From assembly GCF_027359355.1 (NCBI RefSeq), contig NZ_CP114777.1:1550001-1614000 (forward strand): a stretch of DNA of 64,000 nt. Reading direction: 5' to 3'. The DNA comes from Prochlorococcus marinus str. MIT 1214. Lineage in GTDB: Bacteria > Cyanobacteriota > Cyanobacteriia > PCC-6307 > Cyanobiaceae. Below the pieces are notes generated by a model, which searched no databases, was not told the origin of the DNA, and saw nothing but the letters and a program-made list of their open reading frames with translations. Made by a program: the position numbers and the translations under genes. Each line of letters starts with the position of its first letter. Positions within the stretch are counted from its first letter, which is position 1. Positions 58,132 to 64,000 of this stretch are shown in pieces.

Positions 58132-59206
58132 TATAATCTTTTAAAGTATTAATAATTTTAATATTTTGCTTTCGTTTTTGGAGACTTATTCTAATCCAGT
58201 TTTCATCTAGAGTTTTAAATGATCTACAGTCTCTTAATAAAATTCCTCGCTTTTTTAAATTTTCAATAAGATTTAATATAGAACTATCACTTTGAATTAA
58301 TTGAAAATTCGTAGTTGTGGGTAGAGGCTTAATAGTCGAAAAATCTGACAAACTTTTATGTAACCAGTTACCTTCTTCTTCTACCCATCTATGGATTTTA
58401 ATTAATCTTTTTTTATGCATTTTAGAATCTTTCATGATCATATTAGTTACATTTATTGCTAGCGTATTTACTGGCCATGGATCTCTTATCTCTTTCCATT
58501 TTAATAATCTATCTGAGTTCGTTACGGCGTATCCAATTCTTAATCCTGCAATACCTAGAAACTTAGTTAAACTTCTTATCACTATTAGGTTATTATGGCT
58601 TTTCGTTAAATTAATGACTGATTGATTTTCCCCACCGGGTGTAAGAGGAATAAATGCTTCATCGCAAATTATAAGCTTATAGTTATTTAATAATTTTTCT
58701 ATCGATGAACGACTCCATAATTGCCCCGTTGGATTGTGTGGGTTTGTAATCCATAATACATCTGTTTTTGGTCTAATTGGAAATGATTGTGGATTGCTAT
58801 TAGTCCAAGATAAAGGAATAGGACTACGTATATAAGAAGCATTCCAGCATTTTAAAGCTCTTTGATAGTCTCCAAAGCAAGGCGAGGGTAAGGAACTTAT
58901 TCCATTTAAACTTGCATCTCTTGCGGCCCATGTAAATAATTCAGAGGCTCCATTACCAGGTATGACCATTGAAGGGTGAATATTATGCCATTTTGCAATA
59001 GAATTTTTGACTTCAAAATAACTTCTATCAGGATAATATTTTATAGATCCTTTCTTAAGACTATTAATGAGATAATTATTTAACTTTTTAGGTAATTTAA
59101 AAGGGGCTATTGATGCACTTGCATCGATTATTTTATCTTTAGATAGTCCTAACTTCCTTGCTTCTTTCTCAATATTACCCCCATGAATATCAAAGTCTAT
59201 TTTCAT
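58124..59206 (-). CDS. cobC: Threonine-phosphate decarboxylase / CobC-like aminotransferase
   Basis: A 360-residue PLP enzyme with the N-terminal DIHGGNIEKEARKLGL that distinguishes the cobalamin L-threonine-O-3-phosphate decarboxylase group (CobD/CobC) from HisC. PLP contacts: VLWITNPHNPTGQLWSRSS, IICDEAFIPLTPG and RSLTKFLGIAGLRIGYAV (PLP lysine). It would supply aminopropanol phosphate for the lower loop of the corrinoid; in picocyanobacteria this is pseudocobalamin synthesis. Other cob genes are not in the window, and HisC-like activity is not fully excluded. Confidence 0.83.
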   Translation of the reverse strand: MKIDFDIHGGNIEKEARKLGLSKDKIIDASASIAPFKLPKKLNNYLINSLKKGSIKYYPDRSYFEVKNSIAKWHNIHPSMVIPGNGASELFTWAARDASLNGISSLPSPCFGDYQRALKCWNASYIRSPIPLSWTNSNPQSFPIRPKTDVLWITNPHNPTGQLWSRSSIEKLLNNYKLIICDEAFIPLTPGGENQSVINLTKSHNNLIVIRSLTKFLGIAGLRIGYAVTNSDRLLKWKEIRDPWPVNTLAINVTNMIMKDSKMHKKRLIKIHRWVEEEGNWLHKSLSDFSTIKPLPTTTNFQLIQSDSSILNLIENLKKRGILLRDCRSFKTLDENWIRISLQKRKQNIKIINTLKDYIN

Positions 59207-59274
59207 TATATTTGTTATAGTATTGTGTTCAGTTTAAACATAACCATCATTAATTATTGAAATCATTTGTGTTT

Positions 59275-60435
59275 TTATTTCCATGGTTCTTCCGAGCCGA
59301 TTACCTCTTTAATATTTCGGAATCCGTGTTTTTCCATTTGCAGGATTAATCCATCTAAGATTTCTGGAACTAAATTTGGCCCTTCAAATATCCAACCTGT
59401 ATACACCTGAACCAGTGATGCCCCAGCGGCAATTCTTTCCCAAGCTGTTTGTGCTGAACTGATTCCACCTACACCAATAAGCGGTAAAGCCTTATTAGTA
59501 CTACTCCTTAGCCTTCTAATAACTTCCAGTCCTCTTTTTTCTAAAGGGAGTCCACTTAAGCCTCCATTTTCTTGTTCTAAAGTATTTCCTGTTTTGATTC
59601 TTAAGTTTTTTAAGTTAAATCTATTTAAGCTTGTATTGATTGCAATTATTCCATCAATACCATTCTCAATTGACACTCTCGCAATTTCGTCAATTTCTTC
59701 ATTTGAGAGATCTGGAGCAATTTTCACAAGCAAAGGAGGACAATTTGAAAAATCTTTTAGCGTGCATATTAACTTTTTAATTTCTTTTGTTCCTTGTAAT
59801 GAGCGAAGGCCTGGGGTATTCGGCGAACTAACATTGATAACGGCATAGTCTGATATAGGAGCCAAAAGTCTTAAAGATAAAAAATAGTCTTTATGGGCTT
59901 CATCTAGAGATGTGATTTTTGACTTTCCTAAATTGATTCCCAGGACACACGGTCTATTTCCAGGCGCTGGGATTTGTTGTTTTTCTATGGTTTTAAGAAA
60001 TTTTTCAGCGCCTTCATTATTGAACCCCATTCGATTCAATGCAGCTTTCTCTTTGGCAATTCTGAAAAGTCTGGGTTTTGGATTACCTTTTTGTGCATGC
60101 CAAGTAATGGTTCCTAATTCTGCGAAACCAAATCCAAAATAATTCCAAAGACCTGCTCCTACCCCATTTTTATCAAATCCAGCAGCAAGCCCTATAGGGT
60201 TTTTAAAGTGCGAGCCAAAGATGATTTGATTTAAGCTTGAATTGCTTCTTTGCAAATCACTTGATGCTTTTAGAAGGATATTAGAAATTATTGGAAGATT
60301 TCTATTTAATGAAGCAAATTTAATGGCGTTAAGAGCTGAATTGGTAAGTATTTCTGCATCAATACCCTCGTCTTGAGATAGAAGCTGACCAAGCAGAATA
60401 TTGTAAAAATCGTTTTTTTTATTATTATTTGACAA
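59275..60435 (-). CDS. pyrD: Dihydroorotate dehydrogenase, class 2 (quinone)
   Basis: PyrD oxidises dihydroorotate to orotate, passing electrons to the membrane quinone. The 386-residue protein has [20 protein letters not shown] (about 69-88), the NMGFNN-like [11 protein letters not shown] block, [19 protein letters not shown] with the class 2 catalytic Ser, [11 protein letters not shown] and the phosphate loop [20 protein letters not shown]. The short N-terminal helical domain is the class 2 membrane-binding part. It overlaps rnhA's end by 11 bases on the same strand. Confidence 0.95.
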   Translation of the reverse strand: MSNNNKKNDFYNILLGQLLSQDEGIDAEILTNSALNAIKFASLNRNLPIISNILLKASSDLQRSNSSLNQIIFGSHFKNPIGLAAGFDKNGVGAGLWNYFGFGFAELGTITWHAQKGNPKPRLFRIAKEKAALNRMGFNNEGAEKFLKTIEKQQIPAPGNRPCVLGINLGKSKITSLDEAHKDYFLSLRLLAPISDYAVINVSSPNTPGLRSLQGTKEIKKLICTLKDFSNCPPLLVKIAPDLSNEEIDEIARVSIENGIDGIIAINTSLNRFNLKNLRIKTGNTLEQENGGLSGLPLEKRGLEVIRRLRSSTNKALPLIGVGGISSAQTAWERIAAGASLVQVYTGWIFEGPNLVPEILDGLILQMEKHGFRNIKEVIGSEEPWK

Positions 60436-60907
60436 AATCTTTTAGCTGTATTTTTCGACCTTTAGAAAAAGCTACAGCAATTGCATCAACTCTATCATTA
60501 TCCTTCTCTCCGCTATGTCCCTTGACATATTGAAGTTTGATTTTTGGCAGTTCAGGGTGGTCAAGAGCTTTCCACAAATCTTGATTGAGAACTTGTTTAC
60601 CAGATGCAGTTTTCCATCCTTTTTTTTTCCAATTCGACATCCATCTTTCCATTCCATCAATTAAATATTTGCTATCAGTTTTGATGGTTATAGAAGGGTG
60701 ACATTTTATTTTTTTTAATTTCTCAAGAACAAATAATGCCGCCTGCAATTCCATGCGATTATTTGTTGTTTCTGGGCTGAAACCACCAAATTCAACTTCG
60801 CTTCCATCCTGGAATCTAATTAATGCTCCCCATCCACCTGGACCAGGATTTCCGCTACAAGCACCATCAGTTGCTGCAGCAATAGCCAATTTTTCTTCTT
60901 TAGACAT
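60425..60907 (-). CDS. rnhA: Ribonuclease HI
   Basis: RNase HI cuts the RNA strand of RNA-DNA hybrids. The 160-residue protein has the first catalytic Asp in [19 protein letters not shown] (about 12-30), the Glu in [11 protein letters not shown], the Asp in [12 protein letters not shown] and the His/Asp end [17 protein letters not shown]. All four acidic residues are intact. It precedes pyrD with an 11-base overlap. A terminator hairpin for rplL lies just upstream of its start. Confidence 0.97.
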   Translation of the reverse strand: MSKEEKLAIAAATDGACSGNPGPGGWGALIRFQDGSEVEFGGFSPETTNNRMELQAALFVLEKLKKIKCHPSITIKTDSKYLIDGMERWMSNWKKKGWKTASGKQVLNQDLWKALDHPELPKIKLQYVKGHSGEKDNDRVDAIAVAFSKGRKIQLKDFVK

Positions 60908-60936
60908 AAAAAAACCGGTCTGAATAGACCGGTTTT
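60908..60936 (-). terminator. Rho-independent terminator of the ribosomal operon
   Basis: AAAACCGGTCT at 60911-60921, loop GAAT, AGACCGGTTTT at 60926-60936: an 11-bp stem with GC-rich core. On the minus strand it is followed by a run of T, so it ends the rplJ-rplL transcript 38 bases after the rplL stop. It also lies against the rnhA start, so rnhA needs its own promoter or read-through. Confidence 0.92.
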
Positions 60937-60973
60937 ATATAAGCAGAAATCAGGTGTTTTTCCAGTAACAATT

Positions 60974-61369
60974 TTATTTTAAAGTTACTTTTCCACCAAC
61001 AGCTTCAATTGCTTTCTTTAAAGCTTCAGCATCTTCTTTTGTTGCTCCTTCTTTTATTGTTTTTGGAGCAGCTTCCACTAAGGCTTTTGCTTCGCCAAGG
61101 CCTAGACCTGTAGCATTTCGAACTTCTTTAAGGACTTTGATTTTAGATGAAGCGTCAAAGCTTTCTAAAACCACCTCAAATTCAGTTTTTTCTTCGGCAG
61201 CATCAGCACCATCGCCACCAGCAGCAGCTCCTGGAGCTGCCATGACAACGCCAGCAGATGCGGCGGCAGATACACCAAAAGCTTCTTCTATTTGCTTGAC
61301 AAGCTCTGAAGCTTCAAGCAAAGAGAGGCTTTTTAATGAATCTAAGATTTCATCGGTTTTTGCAGACAT
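60974..61369 (-). CDS. rplL: Ribosomal protein L7/L12
   Basis: The 131-residue stalk protein that recruits GTPase factors to the ribosome. N-terminal dimerisation helices (about 1-35), an Ala/Gly-rich hinge (about 36-60, [19 protein letters not shown]) and the C-terminal domain with [20 protein letters not shown] and [16 protein letters not shown] are all present. It follows rplJ by 52 bases and ends at a strong terminator. Confidence 0.98.
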   Translation of the reverse strand: MSAKTDEILDSLKSLSLLEASELVKQIEEAFGVSAAASAGVVMAAPGAAAGGDGADAAEEKTEFEVVLESFDASSKIKVLKEVRNATGLGLGEAKALVEAAPKTIKEGATKEDAEALKKAIEAVGGKVTLK

Positions 61370-61421
61370 GGTTTAAATCAGCAACTAAGTAAGTAGAAAA
61401 CAAATTGTGAAACAAGGAGTA

Positions 61422-61949
61422 TCAGCTCTCGCCGCTCTCGGAATGTTGTTTAAGAGATCTCGCAAGTCCAGATGGAACCTCATTTATACCAATAGCAATT
61501 TTGCTTGTTATGGAATTCATTGCACCAGCAATTTGTGCCATAAGTGCTTCCTTGCTAGGAAGTTTTGCAATCGCTTTGATCTCATCTTGAGATAAAAGTT
61601 TGCCTTCGAAAAGACCTCCTTTAGTCTCAGACTTTTGAGTTTCCTTTTGAAATGCTTGAACAGCTTTAACAGCGCTCCCAACATCTCCTTTGATTAAAAC
61701 AAAGGCGTTAGTTCCAGTAAGCAATGAATCCAAACCAGTCCAGGAATCTTTTCCTTTTATGGCTTGACGCATCAAGGTGTTTTTCGTGACCTTGCATACG
61801 CCATCGCTTTTTTGCAATCGTGAGCGCAAGTCGGACATCTCTTTTGTGGATAAGCCCTTGTAATCAAGAACTAAAGCCATTTCGGAGTTGTCTAGTAGAC
61901 CCTCTATTGTTTTGACGATCTGTTTTTTGCTTTCCAGCGTGCGGCCCAT
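61422..61949 (-). CDS. rplJ: Ribosomal protein L10
   Basis: L10 anchors the L7/L12 dimers and represses its own operon. The 175-residue protein has the usual rRNA-binding N-terminus ([20 protein letters not shown]), the [14 protein letters not shown] strand and a helical C-terminus that binds L7/L12. The 222 bases upstream hold the structured leader described separately. It starts at ATG 61949. Confidence 0.97.
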   Translation of the reverse strand: MGRTLESKKQIVKTIEGLLDNSEMALVLDYKGLSTKEMSDLRSRLQKSDGVCKVTKNTLMRQAIKGKDSWTGLDSLLTGTNAFVLIKGDVGSAVKAVQAFQKETQKSETKGGLFEGKLLSQDEIKAIAKLPSKEALMAQIAGAMNSITSKIAIGINEVPSGLARSLKQHSESGES

Positions 61950-62030
61950 AATAATTGGATCGAATCGGGGGAAGAACTGGACATACGGCCATATTCCCTA
62001 GGGGAATCGAGGCCGCTAACGATTCAATCC
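61950..62030 (-). ncRNA. L10 leader (autoregulatory 5' element of rplJ-rplL)
   Basis: Directly before rplJ, three nested stems fold on the minus strand: an outer stem TTGAATCG (62027-62020) with CGATTCGA (61967-61960), a middle stem GCGGCC (62016-62011) with GGCCGT (61990-61985), and an inner hairpin GGGAAT-type pair at 62007-62002 and 61998-61993 with a 3-base loop. This is the place where the L10(L12)4 complex binds its mRNA in many bacteria. The match is structural; family-model membership was not tested. Confidence 0.7.
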
Positions 62031-62106
62031 AGAAAGATAAAACCTGCGTATACCTCGGCGGGATTTATAGTGTCCATTAAACGATAAAGTTTAATAGATT
62101 CAGACC

Positions 62107-62160
62107 TGCTGTCTTTGGTTGGGCGCATGCCCTTGTGGCTATACCACTGAGCTAATTTAC
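62107..62160 (-). other. tRNA 5'-half-like segment in the rplA-rplJ spacer
   Basis: On the minus strand this stretch reads TTAGCTCAGTGGTATAGC (from about 62155), the typical U8 to D-arm sequence of bacterial tRNAs, followed by GGGCATGCGCCC. A complete tRNA cannot be folded: the D-stem has a mismatch, no 5-7-5 anticodon arm is found, and no matching acceptor strand or T-arm follows. It may be a decayed tRNA remnant or a tRNA-mimicking part of the leader. Confidence 0.4.
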
Positions 62161-62171
62161 AACAACAAGGG

Positions 62172-62879
62172 TCACTTTTCTTTTTGCAAGTCTTGTAATT
62201 CGCTGATATCTACTTCTACTGATGGTCCCATGGTGGATGTAATAAAGAAGCTTCTCCAGAATTTTCCTTTTGCTCCACTTGGTTTATTTTTTTCTATGGT
62301 TAATTGCAATGTCTTCAAATTTTCAAGGAGAGCATCTTCCGAAAAACTTGCTTTACCAAATCGAACATGCACTATTCCTGCTTTGTCTGCTCTAAATTCA
62401 AGTTTTCCTGCTTTAAATTCTTTAATAGCTCCTGCTAAATCGGTTGTAACTGTTCCCGCTTTTGGATTAGGCATAAGTCCTCTAGGACCAAGGACTCTTC
62501 CAAGTTTTGCGACCTTTGGCATCATATCTGGAGTCGAAATTAGGAGGTCGAAGTTCATCTCTCCTTTGTTTATTGAATCGACTAAATCTTCCTCTCCAGC
62601 CAGATCAGCACCTGCTTTAGTTGCTTCAGAAACTTTTTCACCGCGTGTAACTACTGCTATGCGTACTTTCTGGCCTGTACCACTTGGTAAGGCAACTGTC
62701 GTTCTTAGTTGCTGATCAGTATATTTGGGGTCAATGCCTAATCTTATGTGAGCTTCAATAGTCTCATCGAATTTTGCATTTGCATTCTCCTTGACTAGCT
62801 TTATGGCTTCAATTGGAGAATATGAACGCTCTTCCACTTTGGAAAGTAACGTTGTCATTCTTTTAGAAAAATTTTTCAT
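62172..62879 (-). CDS. rplA: Ribosomal protein L1
   Basis: A 235-residue L1, the mobile side protuberance of the large subunit near the E site. Recognisable blocks: [52 protein letters not shown] (about 121-140) and the [14 protein letters not shown] strand. It follows rplK by 68 bases; the 222-base spacer to rplJ holds the L10 leader. Confidence 0.98.
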   Translation of the reverse strand: MKNFSKRMTTLLSKVEERSYSPIEAIKLVKENANAKFDETIEAHIRLGIDPKYTDQQLRTTVALPSGTGQKVRIAVVTRGEKVSEATKAGADLAGEEDLVDSINKGEMNFDLLISTPDMMPKVAKLGRVLGPRGLMPNPKAGTVTTDLAGAIKEFKAGKLEFRADKAGIVHVRFGKASFSEDALLENLKTLQLTIEKNKPSGAKGKFWRSFFITSTMGPSVEVDISELQDLQKEK

Positions 62880-62947
62880 AATAATTGGGGTCCATTCGAC
62901 TTTTAGTCTCCCCCTTTAAGAGAACGTTTGATAATTTTACGATTTAA

Positions 62948-63373
62948 TTAGTCCTTTATGGAAACTCCCATATTTTTAGCGGTTCCCTCAATAACTTTCA
63001 TCGCTGACTCGATGCTACTGCAATTGAGATCTGGAAGTTTTGTTTTAGCAATTTCTTCAAGTTGACTTTTACTAATCGAACCAGCAGTTCCTTTCGCTGA
63101 CTCTCCTGAACCTTTCGAAATACCTGCTGCTTTAGTTATCAAAACCGAAGCAGGAGGAGTTTTTGTTATGAAAGTAAAACTTCTATCTTCGAAAACTGAT
63201 ATTTCTACAGGGATAACAAAGCCAGCTTTGTCTTGGGTTCGCGAATTGTATTCCTTACAAAATGCCATTATGTTTACCCCATGTTGACCAAGCGCAGGGC
63301 CAACGGGAGGGGCTGGGTTTGCTTTGCCAGCCTGTAAGGCCAACTTGATCAGGGCTACTACTTTCTTTGCCAT
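62948..63373 (-). CDS. rplK: Ribosomal protein L11
   Basis: A 141-residue L11 of the GTPase-associated centre, the site where stringent-response factors sense idle ribosomes. The N-terminal [20 protein letters not shown] (about 12-31), [16 protein letters not shown] and the C-terminal RNA-binding part with MGVSIKD are intact. It sits between nusG and rplA in the standard order. Confidence 0.98.
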   Translation of the reverse strand: MAKKVVALIKLALQAGKANPAPPVGPALGQHGVNIMAFCKEYNSRTQDKAGFVIPVEISVFEDRSFTFITKTPPASVLITKAAGISKGSGESAKGTAGSISKSQLEEIAKTKLPDLNCSSIESAMKVIEGTAKNMGVSIKD

Positions 63374-63476
63374 CGGCTAAAAATTGAACTAAAGCGGAAC
63401 ACCTGAAACTAATCAGGTTAAATTATCTAATAAACTTAACTCCTAGACTGACCAGACAGCAAAAGGAAATTAAAAA

Positions 63477-64000
63477 TCAATTTTGTTTAGTTATTTGAGA
63501 AAATTCAAGCTCAACAGGAGTTTCTCTACCAAAAATAGATAAAAGAGCTTTTAGTTTGTTTCTTTCTCCTGAAACTTCAATTACTTCACCTTGGAAATCT
63601 TTAAAAGGACCAGAGGTCACAACAATCTGATCACCTTCTTCTACATCCAACTTAACGACAGTTTTCTTTTCAGCTGCACGTTTAAAAATCCTATTAACTT
63701 CTTGCCTGCTGAGAGGACGAGGTTTTATATGTCCGCGTGATTTACCCGTAGCTCTTCGGTCTTCTGCACCAACAAAATTAATTACATTTGGAGTACTTCT
63801 TACAGCCATCATTGTGTCTTCATCTAGCACCATACGAACTAATACATAGCCAGGGAAAACTTTTTCTTCTGTCGTCTGCCTGCTACCATCTTTTTTTAGC
63901 TTAACTGCAGGTGTTTGAGGAATCTCTATTTCTATGATTCTGTCACTAACACCAAGAGTTATAGATCTTTGTTCAAGTGTTGCTTTTACCTTCTTTTCGC
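63477..64000 (-). CDS. nusG: Transcription antitermination factor NusG (partial, cut by window edge)
   Basis: The frame is open to the right edge, giving about the last 174 codons. NusG links RNA polymerase to ribosome or Rho. The NGN domain end with EEKVFPGYVLVRM and the C-terminal KOW domain with EGDQIVVTSGPFKDFQGEVI (about 45 to 65 residues from the end region) are clear. An internal ATG at 63833 is not the start. It heads the nusG-rplK-rplA-rplJ-rplL operon, 103 bases before rplK. Confidence 0.95.
   Translation of the reverse strand, partial: EKKVKATLEQRSITLGVSDRIIEIEIPQTPAVKLKKDGSRQTTEEKVFPGYVLVRMVLDEDTMMAVRSTPNVINFVGAEDRRATGKSRGHIKPRPLSRQEVNRIFKRAAEKKTVVKLDVEEGDQIVVTSGPFKDFQGEVIEVSGERNKLKALLSIFGRETPVELEFSQITKQN

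Noticed and set aside
62107-62160. A functional tRNA gene on the minus strand
   Set aside because: No acceptor complement, no proper anticodon or T-arm; only the D-arm region resembles a tRNA.
62119-62715. 198-codon plus-strand ORF opposite rplA
   Set aside because: Antisense shadow of rplA that begins in the leader; no domain seen.
63404-63425. ACCTGA/TCAGGT inverted repeat between rplK and nusG
   Set aside because: Six-bp stem without T-tract, too short to support a regulatory call.

Overview
The window comes from a low-GC (AT-rich) picocyanobacterium, most likely Prochlorococcus. It encodes oxygenic-phototroph NDH-1 subunits (NdhA, D1, E, F1, G, H, I, M), the phytoene-to-zeta-carotene enzymes CrtB and CrtP, the chlorophyll enzyme ChlM, a phylloquinone (men) cluster and cyanobacterium-restricted families (Ycf34, DUF3172, DUF3285, RbcR, small RRM protein). 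Genes are tightly packed, often with overlapping stops or starts, and there are no insertion sequences, CRISPR arrays, rRNA genes or complete tRNA genes. The clade cannot be fixed by reading alone.

Layout. 1-3.8 kb: end of fabD, plsC, tsaB/ycf34, a CCA-adding-type nucleotidyltransferase and an RRM protein. 3.8-12.9 kb: carotenoid and NDH-1 block (crtB, crtP, ndhM, DUF3172, rbcR, a NnrU/Z-ISO-like membrane protein, ndhF1, ndhD1). 13-18 kb: scpA, a sugar nucleotidyltransferase, metF, a PedR-like LuxR regulator, an unlisted small Cys-rich ORF, a CYTH protein and nadK. 18-22 kb: ndhA-I-G-E operon and gltA. 22-32 kb: DUF3352 protein, rhodanese, trpB, SUI1, cysC, purE, nagA, chlM, an Rre1-type response regulator, cysteine desulfurase, rsmH. 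32-38.3 kb: ndhH followed by phylloquinone genes (thioesterase, menE, menC, menA, menF). 38.3-48.2 kb: gshB, grxC, prfB with a programmed frameshift, DUF3285, ybeY, dgkA, trpG/pabA, hisC, argS, nadC, mnmE. 48.2-54.6 kb: DUF2062, spoT, a fused two-domain ABC ATPase, rluD-type synthase, rbgA. 55-61 kb: pgk, an unrecognised exported protein, murG, cobC/cobD-like enzyme, pyrD, rnhA. 61-64 kb: the nusG-rplK-rplA-rplJ-rplL ribosomal operon on the minus strand, with a folded leader before rplJ.

The genes mainly serve housekeeping and photosynthetic electron flow: NDH-1 cyclic/respiratory electron transport, the pigments and quinone of photosystem I, glutathione redox control and translation. I found no convincing novel defence or mobile system. 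The items most worth following up are structural: a 41-bp near-perfect palindrome that ends 2 bp before the murG start, the L10 leader fold with a tRNA-5'-half-like segment upstream, a 63-codon Cys-rich ORF that lacks a normal start codon, the RF2 frameshift, and a 479-bp leader before pgk.
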